A DNA stretch of 64,000 nt from Gracilaria vermiculophylla (GCA_019155205.2 JAHNZQ020000005.1:138107-202106), one strand, 5' to 3'. Shown: positions 34,603 through 44,954, counted from the first letter of the stretch. The notes: generated by a model not told the origin, from the sequence alone. Program-made: numbers and translations.

Positions 34603-34986
34603 ATGTCAGAAAAAATTGATCAAATTGTTGAAGATTTAAAAACATTAACATTATTAGAAGCTTCAGAATTAGTAACAAAAATTGAAGAAACATTTGGAGT
34701 AGATGCTTCAGCAGCAAGTGGTGGTGTAGTAATGACTGCTTCCGGTGGTACTGAAGAAGCTGTTGAAGAAAAAACAGAATTTAACCTAATGCTTGATGAA
34801 GTTCCTGCAGATAAGAAAATTGCAGTCTTAAAAGTTGTCCGAGGATTAACTGGGTTAGGTTTAAAAGAAGCTAAAGACTTAGTAGAATCAGCGCCAAAAC
34901 AGGTGCAAGCTGATTTGGCTAAAGATGCAGCTGAAGATGGGAAAAAACAAATTGAAGCAGCAGGTGGGAAAGCTTCTTTAACATAA
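34603..34986 (+). CDS. rpl12: 50S ribosomal protein L7/L12
   Basis: 127 residues from ATG at 34603 ([20 protein letters not shown]). The frame is open upstream to 34516, inside rpl1, but the family start is clear. The C-terminal domain has [20 protein letters not shown], then [20 protein letters not shown]. Stalk protein that recruits translation factors. Confidence 0.96.
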   Translation: MSEKIDQIVEDLKTLTLLEASELVTKIEETFGVDASAASGGVVMTASGGTEEAVEEKTEFNLMLDEVPADKKIAVLKVVRGLTGLGLKEAKDLVESAPKQVQADLAKDAAEDGKKQIEAAGGKASLT

Positions 34987-34996
34987 TTTAATCTAT

Positions 34997-35036
34997 CAAT
35001 AAAAGTAAATTAATAGGAAGTATTTTACTTTTATTG
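34997..35036 (+). terminator. Hairpin after rpl12
   Basis: Perfect 13-bp inverted repeat (CAATAAAAGTAAA / TTTACTTTTATTG) with a 14-nt loop, 10 bp after the rpl12 stop. Its 3' arm touches the -35 box of the downstream promoter. Confidence 0.65.
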
Positions 35037-35063
35037 ACAGGGATTAACAAACTGTGTTATAAT
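35034..35063 (+). promoter_or_regulatory. Sigma70-type promoter before trnfM
   Basis: TTGACA (35034-35039) and TATAAT (35058-35063) separated by 18 nt, both perfect consensus. The next gene is trnfM about 125 bp downstream, with a dispersed repeat between. Such promoters fit the plastid-encoded polymerase. Confidence 0.75.
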
Positions 35064-35096
35064 CTTATTCGTATAGTTAATAAATGTGATATCTAA

Positions 35097-35153
35097 TCTG
35101 AGTATCTAAGATAACGAAGTAACTCGTTAGGGTTAGGGTTAGAGTTAGACTAA
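35097..35153 (+). repeat. Copy of the dispersed repeat with TTAGGG units
   Basis: CGAAGTAACTCGTTAGGGTT then AGGGTTAGAGTTAGACTAAG. Same family as the copies elsewhere, here with TTAGGG in place of TTAGAG. It lies between the promoter and trnfM. Confidence 0.65.
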
Positions 35154-35189
35154 GGTTAAATTATCAAAATTCGCAGGCCCTAGATATGT

Positions 35190-35263
35190 CGCGGAGTAGA
35201 GCAGCCTGGTAGCTCGTTGGGCTCATAACCCGAAGGTCAATGGTTCAAATCCATTCTCCGCTA
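35190..35263 (+). tRNA. trnfM-CAU: Initiator tRNA-fMet (CAU)
   Basis: 74 nt. CGCGGAGTAGAGCAGCCTGG, anticodon loop CTCATAA in a GGG/CCC stem (initiator feature), and an unpaired 1-72 position (C1 opposite U72), the hallmark of bacterial initiators. Confidence 0.95.
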
Positions 35264-35274
35264 GAAATTTTGAT

Positions 35275-35309
35275 AATTTTAATAAAAAAATCGTTTTTTT
35301 ATTAAAATT
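35275..35309 (+). terminator. Hairpin after trnfM
   Basis: Perfect 16-bp inverted repeat (AATTTTAATAAAAAAA and complement) with loop TCG. Confidence 0.6.
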
Positions 35310-35345
35310 ATATAGTGAACGTTAAACATTTATAAAGTTTTACAG

Positions 35346-35765
35346 ATGACATTAAATTTACAAACACCGTTTCCTACATTTGGTGGAAGTACTGGAGGCT
35401 GGCTCCGTGCAGCTGAAGTTGAAGAAAAATACGCGATCACTTGGACTAGTCCAAAAGAACAAATATTCGAAATGCCTACTGGTGGTGCAGCTATTATGCG
35501 TAATGGAGAAAATTTATTATACTTAGCGCGTAAAGAACAATGTTTAGCACTAGGAACTCAATTCCGAACATTTAAAATTAACGATTATAAAATTTATCGA
35601 ATTTTCCCAAGTGGTGAAGTTCAATATTTACATCCAAAAGATGGTGTATTCCCTGAAAAGGTAAATCCTGGTCGGACAGCTGTTAATAGCAGACTATTTT
35701 CAATAGGAAAAAATCCGGATCCAGCTTCAATTAAATTTAGTGGAACTACCACTTATGAAAGTTAA
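35346..35765 (+). CDS. psaD: Photosystem I subunit II (PsaD)
   Basis: 139 residues. [20 protein letters not shown], then [40 protein letters not shown] and [20 protein letters not shown] are PsaD signatures. A stromal PSI subunit that docks ferredoxin. Plastid-encoded in the red lineage. Confidence 0.97.
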   Translation: MTLNLQTPFPTFGGSTGGWLRAAEVEEKYAITWTSPKEQIFEMPTGGAAIMRNGENLLYLARKEQCLALGTQFRTFKINDYKIYRIFPSGEVQYLHPKDGVFPEKVNPGRTAVNSRLFSIGKNPDPASIKFSGTTTYES

Positions 35766-35800
35766 TTAATATTTAAGATTAGTTTTGTAGCTAATCTTTT

Positions 35801-35888
35801 GGCGAGATGGCAGAGTTGGTCGATTGCGTCTGATTTGAAATCAGATGAATCTTTGCGGGTTCCGTGGGTTCGAATCCCACTCTCGCCT
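35801..35888 (+). tRNA. trnS-UGA: tRNA-Ser (UGA)
   Basis: Class II tRNA of 88 nt, acceptor GGCGAGA/TCTCGCC, anticodon loop TTTGAAA in a CTGA/TCAG stem (UGA), variable arm with GCGGG..., T-arm GTGGGTTCGAATCCCAC. Confidence 0.94.
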
Positions 35889-35954
35889 TTACTAAAAATG
35901 TAAAAAATGAGTTTGCTTACGTGTGGTAAAAGATTCTAAAAATTTTAATAGTTT

Positions 35955-36602
35955 ATGAATAAAGTTTACGATTGGTTTGAAGAACGATTAGAAGTTCAAG
36001 CAATTGCTGATGATATTTCGAGTAAATATGTACCACCTCACGTAAATATTTTTTATTGTTTTGGTGGTCTTGTTTTCACATGTTTTTTAATACAAGTTGC
36101 AACTGGGTTTGCAATGACTTTCTATTATCGACCAAGTGTTGTTGATGCATTTGCTTCAGTTGAATACATTATGACAAGTGTTAATTTTGGTTGGTTAATT
36201 CGCTCAATCCATCGTTGGTCAGCAAGTATGATGGTATTAATGATGGTATTACATGTATTCCGAGTATATTTAACTGGTGGATTCAAAAAGCCACGAGAAT
36301 TGACTTGGGTTACAGGTGTAACTTTAGCAGTAGTTACCGTTTCGTTTGGGGTAACCGGTTATTCGCTACCATGGGATCAAGTAGGTTTTTGGGCCTGTAA
36401 AATTGTAACAGGTGTTCCAGCAGCTGTTCCATTAGTAGGACCACCATTAGTTTTAGTTCTACGTGGGGGTGAAAGCGTTGGTCAAAGTACTTTAACACGA
36501 TTCTATAGCGCGCACACTTTTGTTTTACCTTTGGCTGCTGCAGTTTTAATGTTAACTCATTTTTTAATGATCCGAAAGCAAGGCATTTCAGGTCCATTAT
36601 AA
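35955..36602 (+). CDS. petB: Cytochrome b6
   Basis: 215 residues, intact and intron-free. Four membrane helices with the paired haem histidines ([20 protein letters not shown] and [20 protein letters not shown]), and the [19 protein letters not shown] segment. Cys35-type residue for haem c-n is present (NIFYCFGG). It forms the quinone-binding core of b6f with PetD, which follows 57 bp downstream. Confidence 0.98.
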   Translation: MNKVYDWFEERLEVQAIADDISSKYVPPHVNIFYCFGGLVFTCFLIQVATGFAMTFYYRPSVVDAFASVEYIMTSVNFGWLIRSIHRWSASMMVLMMVLHVFRVYLTGGFKKPRELTWVTGVTLAVVTVSFGVTGYSLPWDQVGFWACKIVTGVPAAVPLVGPPLVLVLRGGESVGQSTLTRFYSAHTFVLPLAAAVLMLTHFLMIRKQGISGPL

Positions 36603-36659
36603 TTTAGAAAATTTTTAAAACTTTTATTTAAATAAATACAAATTATTAATAACTTTCTT

Positions 36660-39603
36660 ATGTCAGTAATTAAAAAACCAGATTTAACTGATCCAAAATT
36701 ACGAGCTAAATTAGCAAAAGGAATGGGCCATAATTACTACGGCGAAGTGCGAATAGTAAGCTAAGATAAAATTTTGTGATGCGTTGTAACAGTAGCGAAG
36801 TTATTAATATGAGATCAATTATTATAAAACCATCAGCTTACCTAATCATGAAAATGTGAGGGAACCGTAGCATGCTGATAAAGGGAAAGTGAGAGAATAA
36901 CGTGGATTCTCAAGAGGTTTTCCCAAGGTTAACGATATCGGGATAAAGCTAGACTGCCTGAAGGTTAGGAGTATGTCGGTCCCTAGTAGCCGAGTGTCAT
37001 ACCATGAAATTGGACATTAGAAAAATTTAATAATTAAGGTTCGCTAAATTATTAAAGATCTTATTTTTCTGCAAAGGTTTATTGAAACCAATAAAACTCC
37101 AAACGACCGTCCCTTATTTATCGAGCTCGCATATCTTAGAAACTATATTGTTCACTAAGGGGTGAAAACCCTATGTGAAAAGAGCTTCCATTTAAGGAAG
37201 CAGGTAAATTAGTTACTATTGAAATTAATTTAATCTGGATAGATTCATATGTCAAAATTAAAAAGATTAGTAGCAATCAGTAAGTTGAGTCAAAAAGAAA
37301 AAAAATGGATTCACAAAGATATTTTTCGAGTTCTCTATAAAGAAGAAATTTGGATAGCAGCTTATCAAACCATTAAAAGTAATAAAAGTGGATTAACTCC
37401 AGGTAGTGAATCAGGAACATTAGACGGAATGTCCTTGATAAAATTGAAAAGACTTAAAGAAGAGGTATGCTCTGAACAGTATACTTTTAAAACTGTCAAA
37501 CTGAACTCTATTCCACGCCCAGGTGGAGGCAAAAGACGACTAGGTCTTCCAACTGCAAATGATAAAATAGTACAAGAAGTTATTAGATTAATTTTGGAAG
37601 CTATTTATGAACCTGTTTTTTCAGAACTTAGTTTTGGATTTAGAACGGGCCGAGGTTGTCATGATGCACTCGATCATGTGGAAAATAAGTTTAGATGGGT
37701 TGATCATGTAATTAAGGGGGATATTGAACAAGCTTATCCAACAATTAATCATACCATTTTAATTAATATCATAGAAAAACGTATTAATGACCCTCGATTT
37801 ATACGTTTAATTTGGAAATTATTAAGATCCGGCGTCCTTTCTGAAGAAAGAACAATATGGTTAAAAAAGGGAGTCCCGCAAGGAAGTATTGTTTCGCCTA
37901 TCTTGGCAAATATCTATTATCATCAATTAGATGAATTCGTTAAAAAAATCATGATAAATACTACAACTCCAGAAGTAGACAGAAAAAATCTTAAAAGTTC
38001 AGCTTATAAATCTCTAGAATATAAAATCAGTAAGGTTAGAAAGGAAATCTTGTTATATCAACAAAATTCACCTAATCGCCAACAATTTGTAAAGAAACTG
38101 AAAGCTTTACGTAAGAAACGTTTGGAACCGTCTGCGGCAAAGAATAAAATAATACGTATTGAATATGTTAGATATGGAGATGATTGGATGATTGGCATTA
38201 GTGGAGATAGACATCTAGCTATCAAAGTTAAAGAGAAAGTTGATAATTTCATGCAAACCACCCTGGATCAAAAATTAAACCCAATAAAAACTAAGGTCAC
38301 AGATCTTAGAAAGGGTAATCTTAGCTTCTTAGGATATGAAATATTCCTACCTAGAAACCGTCCTATTTCAGGGTATAAAGGGGTAAAAACTATCAGAAGA
38401 GGACAACCACAATTACGATTTGATATACCGGTAGCCAAGGTTACACAAAGGTATGTTGAAAAAGGTTACTTAAAAAGCTTAAAAAAAGGAATTCGACCGA
38501 TTAGTAGAGCATCCTATACAGTTTTAGAAGACCATATCATAGTAAGTCATTATCGAAGTTTATGGCTGGGAATACTCAATTACTATTCGGGATGTACAAA
38601 TAGAGGAAGACTTCAATATATTCATCACTTATTACATATGTCCTGTGCAATGACGCTTGGTCATAGACATCGAATGTCATCTTCAAAAATCTTTAAAAAA
38701 CACGGAAAGGGATTAACAGTAAAAATCCCTAACACAAATAAAACCGTGTCGTTCCCGTATAAAACGACATGGCGAATTAGTGAAAGAAAATGGTTTCTCG
38801 GTAAGAAGGTTTCAATACCCATAGACCATTATGCAAATTTGATTTCGCGATCGTCAATCGGTCTACCTTGTGCTATATGTGACTCAAACGTTAGCTTTGT
38901 AGAAATCCATCATCTAACACATGGACGGAAACAAGGCTATCGATAGAAAGGGTTTCATCAACAGATGGCCTTATTAAATCGAAACCAAATTCCAGTGTGC
39001 AAAAACTCTGATAAGAATGTACACGCGGGGTTATACAACGGCCCTTCTTTGGAAAGATTACGCAAATGGAAAGATTACCAAATGCGTTCTAGGGTGAAGA
39101 AGGATCTTACTTGAAATTTACTGGAGAGCCGTATGCAGTGAAAGTTGCACGTACGGTTCGGGAACAGATATCTAGATTCCTATTAGGAGGTGGGTATCGA
39201 GTTTTATCCTGCTTGGCCAAATGATCTTTTATATGTATTCCCACTTACTATGCTCGGCACACTTGCATGTGTTGTGGGTTTAGCAGTATTAGCACCTACA
39301 CAAATGGGAGAACCAGCAGATCCATTTAATACACCATTAGAAATTTTACCTGAATGGTATTTCTTCCCAACATTTAATTTGTTACGTGTATTACCAAATA
39401 AATTATTAGGTGTTTTAGCAATGGCTGCAGTTCCCTTAGGATTGATTACTGTGCCATTTATTGAAAATGTAAATAAATTTCAAAACCCTTTTCGACGTCC
39501 AATTGCAAGTTTAACTTTTATTCTTGGATTTGTCGTGGCAGTATGGTTAGGTATTGGTGCGTGTTTACCAATTGATAAAGCAATTTCATTAGGATTCTGG
39601 TAA
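36660..39603 (+). CDS. petD: Cytochrome b6f subunit IV (PetD), two exons
   Basis: Exon 1 is 36660-36746 (29 codons, [20 protein letters not shown] to GHNYYGE). Exon 2 is 39208-39603 ([20 protein letters not shown] to [12 protein letters not shown]). Joined length is 160 residues, the family norm, and the phase-0 junction restores the conserved [10 protein letters not shown]. The exon 1 boundary rests on intron start GTGCG, the exon 2 boundary on intron end TTTTAT. The C-terminal PEWYF motif forms part of the quinol-oxidation site. Confidence 0.95.
36747..39207 (+). mobile_element. Group II intron in petD
   Basis: 2461 bp. It starts GTGCGAATAG (group II GUGYG) and ends TTTTAT before exon 2. 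Domain V is at 39126-39159 (GAGCCGTATGCAGTG ... GCACGTACGGTTC), followed by a short domain VI. An ORF with reverse transcriptase and maturase features lies in domain IV (37249-38946). It interrupts codons 29/30. Intron insertion in petD is unusual for diatom plastids, which mostly lack introns. Confidence 0.93.
37249..38946 (+). CDS. Group II intron-encoded reverse transcriptase/maturase, HNH end interrupted by TAG
   Basis: 565 codons to the first stop. Order: N-terminal RT-0 region, RT fingers/palm ([55 protein letters not shown]), catalytic YGDD at 309-312, maturase X domain (about 430-500), and an HNH start CAIC (541-544) with HH at 554-555. TAG at 38944-38946 stops the frame here, but the same frame stays open to 39114 and encodes the remaining HNH part ([16 protein letters not shown]). 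RT and splicing parts look complete, whereas the endonuclease is cut. Confidence 0.92.
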   Translation: MSKLKRLVAISKLSQKEKKWIHKDIFRVLYKEEIWIAAYQTIKSNKSGLTPGSESGTLDGMSLIKLKRLKEEVCSEQYTFKTVKLNSIPRPGGGKRRLGLPTANDKIVQEVIRLILEAIYEPVFSELSFGFRTGRGCHDALDHVENKFRWVDHVIKGDIEQAYPTINHTILINIIEKRINDPRFIRLIWKLLRSGVLSEERTIWLKKGVPQGSIVSPILANIYYHQLDEFVKKIMINTTTPEVDRKNLKSSAYKSLEYKISKVRKEILLYQQNSPNRQQFVKKLKALRKKRLEPSAAKNKIIRIEYVRYGDDWMIGISGDRHLAIKVKEKVDNFMQTTLDQKLNPIKTKVTDLRKGNLSFLGYEIFLPRNRPISGYKGVKTIRRGQPQLRFDIPVAKVTQRYVEKGYLKSLKKGIRPISRASYTVLEDHIIVSHYRSLWLGILNYYSGCTNRGRLQYIHHLLHMSCAMTLGHRHRMSSSKIFKKHGKGLTVKIPNTNKTVSFPYKTTWRISERKWFLGKKVSIPIDHYANLISRSSIGLPCAICDSNVSFVEIHHLTHGRKQGYR

Positions 39604-39986
39604 ATATTTATTACCTATTTAGCCTATATACCTAGTGTGGGTAGCATTTTAATAGCTAAAAGTATAGGTTAATAAGCGATTCTACCTCTTAGAAAAGTAA
39701 AAAAATAAATTTACTTTTCTAAAAGGTATATATCGGATGCTAGTTGGTTCAAATCCAACACGAGTCACCAACTAGTATACTAATTCGTAAAATTTATTTA
39801 TTATCTTTAAAAAAAGCTTATATTAATTCTTCTTAGTACAATTATTGAAGTCTCATTTGGCTTGCTTTTTGGGGTATTCTATAATGGTATTAGCCTACCT
39901 ACTTAAGAGCTGTAGATTGATCGATTGGGGAAAGATTTTTGGAAAGTGCAAATAAACTATTTTTAAAATTAAATTAACCTAAATAT
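39604..39986. other. petD-secG spacer with a tRNA 3'-half bearing CCA
   Basis: 39698-39722 is a perfect hairpin (TTAGAAAAGTAAA / TTTACTTTTCTAA), likely the petD transcript end. About 39741-39770 reads AGTTGGTTCAAATCCAACAC then GAGTCACCA: a complete tRNA T-arm, 3' acceptor strand, discriminator A and an encoded CCA. No matching 5' acceptor (GACTCGT) is seen upstream. Plastid tRNAs in this window do not encode CCA, so this looks like a foreign tRNA end. Confidence 0.55.
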
Positions 39987-40202
39987 ATGTTAAAACTATT
40001 TGAATTTATTGTTAGTCTTCTATTAATTGGAATTATTTTTTTACGTGTACCGCAAGAGAATGTTGGGTTATCAGGCTTTGCAACAAAAAGTGGTTTATTA
40101 GGTTCCTCTCGCTCAGCAGAGCGTTTTTTAAACATTTTAACTGCTTTTGGTATTCTAATTTATTTTGGAATTGCTATAAAATTAAATTTAGCAAGCAATT
40201 AA
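39987..40202 (+). CDS. secG: Protein translocase subunit SecG (Ycf47)
   Basis: 71 residues, two membrane helices around a loop with GLSGFATKSGLLGSSRSAER, then FLNILTAFGILIYFGIAIKL. This matches the plastid SecG/Ycf47 family, part of the thylakoid SecYEG channel. Confidence 0.85.
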   Translation: MLKLFEFIVSLLLIGIIFLRVPQENVGLSGFATKSGLLGSSRSAERFLNILTAFGILIYFGIAIKLNLASN

Positions 40203-41045
40203 TTTTTTTTATCTATTGAAGCTAACTTTCTTAAAAAACTATAGTAATAAATATTGGTTCTAGTAACTATCAAATTTAAATGATTTATGTAAAAATTATC
40301 TGAATCATTTAAATTAAATGTTGGCATCCTAATATATCTAGAATATTTCTATATATAGTTGAAAAATAAATACAGTAATAAATATTTCATTTTAAGGATT
40401 AATTATATCCGTCTATTTAGCTTACTCTTATTCGACAGGCTTAAATGAAAATGCAGCAATTAGAATAGATAAAGAGGTTTATAGAAATAAAAAATAAGTT
40501 TCTATCTTTCTAATAAAACTTTCTTTGAATCCAAAGTATAAAGCAAAAAGACTAGATGTGAAATTGTAATCTTACCATCATTATCTCTTGATAGCATTAA
40601 TCAAGATTCAATTGTTAATTATTAACTTTTCTAAGTGAAGAAGAAATAACCAACTTGTAACGGAGTAACTCGTTACGAGTTAGACTCAGATTTGTTTAAA
40701 TTTCTGTCTATAAGAAGTTCTTTTATTTTTCTTAATTGATTCGAATTCAAAATTCGAATTATTTTTTTGGCCATAAGTTGCTTTCGCCGTTTTTTTGAGA
40801 GAGATTGGACAATTGGCGATGCTCCCACCAGAGAAGGGAATTCCTTTCTAATGGTAATGGTACTGCCAACCCACGAAGCAATCCTTCATTTAATTCCGGA
40901 ATGTGTTAATAAATAAATAAATAAAAAGTCTAATCACAAGCATTCTTACCACTCTTGGATTAAATAGTACCATAATAATTTTTGAGGGTAATGCTAATAA
41001 GCATATTTTTTTTTTTGTAAAAACAGAAGAATTAGAAAAATTATT
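40203..41045. other. Spacer between secG and chlI
   Basis: No intact gene. A 12-bp hairpin (ATTTAAATGATT, 40274-40285 with 40303-40314) follows secG. Around 40415-40495 a short frame (VYLAYSYSTGLNENAAIRID) ends in TAA but has no start. A dispersed repeat copy is at about 40629-40686 (GTAACGGAGTAACTCG). The rest is AT-rich. Confidence 0.45.
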
Positions 41046-41098
41046 TTAACTGCCCTATATCAATACTAATTGAATAGCATTTAGTATAAGGCAGTTAA
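41046..41098 (-). terminator. Hairpin after chlI
   Basis: TTAACTGCC (41046-41054) pairs with GGCAGTTAA (41090-41098), with further pairing inside (ATACTAA / TTAGTAT). It lies directly after the chlI stop in the minus direction. Confidence 0.6.
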
Positions 41099-41100
41099 GT

Positions 41101-42162
41101 TTAGTCTTCGATTTCAAAAATTTCTTTGAAAACTTTACTTACTTTATCACCTGAATCAATAGCTTCTAATGGGTCTTTTCGTAATCGATGACGTAAACAT
41201 AATGTAATAATTTTAGAAATATCTTCAATTGTCACTCTATCACGTCCATCATAGGCAGCATGAGCTTTTGCAGCACGATTTGTTACAATATCACCTCGTA
41301 ACCCATCTACATCTAATTGACTACAAACTTCAGAAATTTTAACTCTTAATTTATAATCTAATTCAACTGTTGGTAATAATTTTTGAGCAGCCACGATTTT
41401 ATCACGTAACTCTTGTTGCTGAACTTCATAATTTTCAAGCCAAACCATTGGAGTTTGGTCAAAAGAAGTTCTTTCTTCAACAACTCGTACACGTAAAATT
41501 GGATCTTTAACGGTTCTAATTTCAGCATGCATTCCAAATCGATCTAATAATTGAGGTCGCAACTCACCTTCTTCAGGGTTTCCTGATCCAACTAAGACGA
41601 ATCGTGCAGGATGTCGAATAGAAATACCTTCACGTTCTACTGTATTCCAACCAGAAGCTGCTGAATCTAATAAAATATCAACAAGATGATCGTCTAATAA
41701 ATTTACTTCATCAACATACAAAAGTCCTCTATTCGCTTTTGCAAGTAATCCAGGTTCAAAAGCTTTTATACCTTCGGTTAAAGCTTTTTCAATATCAATT
41801 GTACCACAAACTCGATCTTCTGTTGCTCCAAGAGGTAAATCAACCATTGGAATTTTGATTAACTCTGTTTCAATCGCTTCTTCATTTTGAATGGCTAACT
41901 TTACTTCATTTCCCATTAAATCTAGATCCGATTTATGTGAATTAAATGGATCATCTTTAACTACTTCAATTTCTGGAAGTAAGTCAGCAATTGCTCGAAT
42001 TGTTGTTGATTTCCCAGTTCCTCGATCCCCCATAATCATAACTCCACCAATTTTGGGATCAATTACATTTAATTGTAATGCTAGTTTCATTTCTTCTTGT
42101 CCAACAATCGCTGTAAATGGAAAAACGGGAGTCTCAAATTTTTTTAAATTTTCTGTTACCAT
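41101..42162 (-). CDS. chlI: Magnesium chelatase ATPase subunit ChlI
   Basis: 353 residues, an AAA+ ATPase. Walker A is GDRGTGKST at 45-53, Walker [21 protein letters not shown], sensor [19 protein letters not shown]. With ChlD and ChlH it inserts Mg into protoporphyrin IX, the first committed chlorophyll step. Single gene, minus strand. Confidence 0.97.
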   Translation of the reverse strand: MVTENLKKFETPVFPFTAIVGQEEMKLALQLNVIDPKIGGVMIMGDRGTGKSTTIRAIADLLPEIEVVKDDPFNSHKSDLDLMGNEVKLAIQNEEAIETELIKIPMVDLPLGATEDRVCGTIDIEKALTEGIKAFEPGLLAKANRGLLYVDEVNLLDDHLVDILLDSAASGWNTVEREGISIRHPARFVLVGSGNPEEGELRPQLLDRFGMHAEIRTVKDPILRVRVVEERTSFDQTPMVWLENYEVQQQELRDKIVAAQKLLPTVELDYKLRVKISEVCSQLDVDGLRGDIVTNRAAKAHAAYDGRDRVTIEDISKIITLCLRHRLRKDPLEAIDSGDKVSKVFKEIFEIED

Positions 42163-42255
42163 AGCTTCTTATCAATTATTAATATAGAAATTTTTTTATT
42201 CTTTTTTGACTAGCTTACTTGACTAGTAAGTCTTTAGACTGGAAGGTTAAAGTTT

Positions 42256-42348
42256 TTATTCGTTAAGTGTTGAGCCTAATCTAATTGCTAAAATTCCAGC
42301 TAATAAAGCAATGCATAATGCGGTATAAACTTGCGAATCATAAATCAT
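42256..42348 (-). CDS. psaM: Photosystem I subunit XII (PsaM)
   Basis: 30 residues, MIYDSQVYTALCIALLAGIL then AIRLGSTLNE. The MIxDxQVYxALxxALxxxxLAxxLGxxL pattern is PsaM, a single-helix PSI subunit. It lies between chlI and rps14 on the minus strand. Confidence 0.92.
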   Translation of the reverse strand: MIYDSQVYTALCIALLAGILAIRLGSTLNE

Positions 42349-42506
42349 AAAGGACTCCTTATTTAAATTAAATATAGTTTTGATTCTAAAGAATTTAGTA
42401 TCATAAATTCGAATAATAAAAGTATTCAATAGATAGTTTAACTTTATACTTCTAATTGTAAACTAAATTAACAAAAATCCATTAATTTAATTGAAATAAG
42501 TTTTTA

Positions 42507-42809
42507 TTACCAACTAGATTTTGTTACACCTGGTAATAAGCATTGATGTGCCATTTCTCGAAACACGTGACGTGATAAACCAAAATCTCGGAATATTCCA
42601 CGCGGTCGACCTGTTTTCCAGCACCGATTTCGAATTCGTGTTTTCGAACTATTTCGAGGTAGCTTTTGTAATTTTGAATGCAATTCAAGTTTTAAATTAA
42701 AATTTTCTTCAGTTCGATAATTTTTTAATAAGATATTACGTTTTAAAGCATATTTTTTATTTAATTTAATACGTTTTTTTTCACGTTCAATCATACTTTT
42801 TTTTGCCAT
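42507..42809 (-). CDS. rps14: 30S ribosomal protein S14
   Basis: 100 residues, zinc-free long form. [20 protein letters not shown], then [20 protein letters not shown] and [20 protein letters not shown], ending [10 protein letters not shown], is the uS14 signature. Confidence 0.97.
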   Translation of the reverse strand: MAKKSMIEREKKRIKLNKKYALKRNILLKNYRTEENFNLKLELHSKLQKLPRNSSKTRIRNRCWKTGRPRGIFRDFGLSRHVFREMAHQCLLPGVTKSSW

Positions 42810-43131
42810 AGGTCGTTTTTTATTTAATTAGAAATTTTTTATAAATTCAATAAGAGTAATTATCGAATTAAGTTTATTGTATATTGAAAATTTTAGCAAG
42901 TAAAATCGAAACCGACTCAGATTTTTTTTAAATCGTTCAAATAAAGTCTGAAAGACTACTTAAGGACCATTTGGTTGAATAAAATTTAGATAGATTCAAA
43001 AAATTTAAATTAATTAATTAATTTAATTTAATTTCTTTCATCTTTGCTTATAATAATATATTAGCTAACTTTTATGTAGTTTAGTTGTAAGAAAGTCAAA
43101 AACCGTTATTTATATTGAGGAATCTATTACT
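42810..43131. other. Divergent rps14-psbB intergenic region
   Basis: No gene. TTGCTTATAATAATATATTAG near 43045-43065 contains a TATAAT-like box, so the psbB promoter may lie here, but no clear -35 box is seen. GAGGAA about 10 nt before the psbB ATG is a plausible ribosome site. Confidence 0.4.
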
Positions 43132-44661
43132 ATGGCATTACCATGGTACCGTGTTCACACTGTTGTCTTAAACGATCCGGGCAGATTAATCGCAGTACAT
43201 ATTATGCACACAGCTTTAGTTGCAGGGTGGGCTGGATCTATGGCTTTATACGAATTAGCTGTATTCGATCCTTCAGACCCTGTTTTAAATCCAATGTGGC
43301 GTCAAGGCATGTTTGTTATGCCGTTCATGACTCGCTTAGGTATTACTGATTCTTGGGGTGGTTGGAGTATTACAGGTGAGAGTGTTTCAAACCCTGGTCT
43401 TTGGAGTTTTGAAGGTGTAGCATTATCACATATTGTTCTATCAGGTATGTGTTTCTTAGCTGCTATTTGGCATTGGGTCTACTGGGATTTAGAATTATTC
43501 CGTGATCCAAGAACTGGAGAACCGGCTTTAGATTTACCAAAAATTTTTGGTATTCATTTATTATTATCAGGCCTATTATGTTTTGGGTTCGGAGCATTCC
43601 ACGTTACAGGTTTATTTGGACCTGGGATTTGGGTTTCGGATGCTTATGGGGTTACAGGCAAAGTACAACCCGTTGCACCAGCGTGGGGCCCAGAAGGTTT
43701 TAATCCATTTAATCCAGGTGGGATTGCTTCTCATCACATTGCGGCGGGTCTTTTTGGTATTCTTGCTGGTATTTTCCACTTAACTGTTCGACCACCACAA
43801 CGCTTATACCGAGCATTACGGATGGGTAATATTGAAACCGTTTTATCAAGTAGTATTTCAGCAGTATTCTTTGCTGCTTTTGTAACATCAGGTACTATGT
43901 GGTATGGCGCAGCAGCAACTCCAATTGAATTGTTTGGTCCAACCCGTTATCAATGGGATAGTGGTTATTTCCAACAAGAAATTGAGCGACAAGTTGAAGC
44001 TTCTGTAAGTGAAGGATTATCAGAAAGCCAAGCATGGTCAAGAATTCCAGATAAGCTAGCATTTTATGACTATATTGGAAATAATCCAGCAAAAGGTGGT
44101 TTATTCCGTGCTGGTCCAATGGACAAAGGAGATGGTATAGCAGAAGCTTGGTTAGGTCATCCTATTTTCCGTGATAAAGAAGGGCGTGAATTAACAGTCC
44201 GTCGTATGCCAGCTTTCTTTGAAACATTCCCAGTAATTTTAGTTGATAAAGATGGTATTATTCGTGCAGATATCCCATTCCGTCGTGCTGAATCAAAATT
44301 TAGTATTGAGCAAGTGGGAGTTACAGTTGATTTCTATGGTGGTAAATTAAATGGCCAAACGTTTAAAGATGCTCCAACAGTTAAGAAATTTGCTCGTAAA
44401 TCACAATTAGGTGAAGTTTTTGAGTTCGATCGAACAAGTTTAGAATCAGATGGTGTATTCAGAAGTAGTCCTCGTGGTTGGTATACTTTTGGTCACGCTA
44501 ACTTTGCCTTACTTTTCTTCTTAGGTCACTTATGGCATGGCGGTCGAACAATCTTCCGTGATGTATTCACTGGTATTGGTGCTGAAGTTACAGAGCAAGT
44601 TGAATTTGGTACATTCCAAAAACTTGGTGATAAATCAACGAAAAAACAAGGTGCTGTATAA
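43132..44661 (+). CDS. psbB: Photosystem II CP47 chlorophyll protein
   Basis: 509 residues. [20 protein letters not shown], six helices with paired His residues binding chlorophyll, and a large lumenal loop ([40 protein letters not shown]). Inner antenna of PSII. Leads the psbB-psbT-(psbN)-psbH cluster. Confidence 0.98.
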   Translation: MALPWYRVHTVVLNDPGRLIAVHIMHTALVAGWAGSMALYELAVFDPSDPVLNPMWRQGMFVMPFMTRLGITDSWGGWSITGESVSNPGLWSFEGVALSHIVLSGMCFLAAIWHWVYWDLELFRDPRTGEPALDLPKIFGIHLLLSGLLCFGFGAFHVTGLFGPGIWVSDAYGVTGKVQPVAPAWGPEGFNPFNPGGIASHHIAAGLFGILAGIFHLTVRPPQRLYRALRMGNIETVLSSSISAVFFAAFVTSGTMWYGAAATPIELFGPTRYQWDSGYFQQEIERQVEASVSEGLSESQAWSRIPDKLAFYDYIGNNPAKGGLFRAGPMDKGDGIAEAWLGHPIFRDKEGRELTVRRMPAFFETFPVILVDKDGIIRADIPFRRAESKFSIEQVGVTVDFYGGKLNGQTFKDAPTVKKFARKSQLGEVFEFDRTSLESDGVFRSSPRGWYTFGHANFALLFFLGHLWHGGRTIFRDVFTGIGAEVTEQVEFGTFQKLGDKSTKKQGAV

Positions 44662-44699
44662 TTTACAGTTAGTTCTTTATATTTAAATAGGATCAAACA

Positions 44700-44798
44700 A
44701 TGGAAGCGTTAGTTTATACATTTTTACTTATTGGTACTTTAATCGTAATTTTCTTTGCCGTATTTTTCAGAGAAACACCTCGAATTATTAAAAAATAA
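44700..44798 (+). CDS. psbT: Photosystem II subunit PsbT
   Basis: 32 residues: [20 protein letters not shown] then [12 protein letters not shown], the full PsbT pattern. It sits at the PSII dimer interface. 38 bp after psbB. Confidence 0.96.
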   Translation: MEALVYTFLLIGTLIVIFFAVFFRETPRIIKK

Positions 44799-44823
44799 AA
44801 CCAAATAACTGGTTTTATTTTTT
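44790..44823. terminator. Hairpin between convergent psbT and psbN
   Basis: Perfect 14-bp inverted repeat (AAAAAATAAAACCA and complement) with a 6-nt loop. It overlaps the psbT stop and reaches the psbN stop, serving both strands. Confidence 0.7.
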
Positions 44824-44954
44824 TAATCCTCATGTTCTTCAAATGGATCACGTAAATTTTTTGAAGCTGGCCCAAAAGCTGTGTAGACAGAATATGCGGT
44901 AATTCCTAAGAGTAAACTTGAGACAAAAATTACGATAATAGTTGCTGTTTCCAT
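44823..44954 (-). CDS. psbN: PSII assembly protein PsbN
   Basis: 43 residues: [20 protein letters not shown] then [20 protein letters not shown]. The N-terminal helix and [10 protein letters not shown] tail are PsbN. It is antisense within the psbB cluster, as in other plastids, and acts in PSII assembly or repair rather than as a core subunit. Confidence 0.95.
   Translation of the reverse strand: METATIIVIFVSSLLLGITAYSVYTAFGPASKNLRDPFEEHED

Noticed and set aside
35097..35153. TTAGGG run as a telomere-like sequence
   Set aside because: Only two units, inside the dispersed repeat family whose other copies have TTAGAG; no link to a DNA end.
36747..39207. First reading of 36.7-39.2 kb as a break or pseudogene of petD
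   Set aside because: Group II boundaries, domain V and a phase-0 junction restoring [10 protein letters not shown] show a spliced gene.
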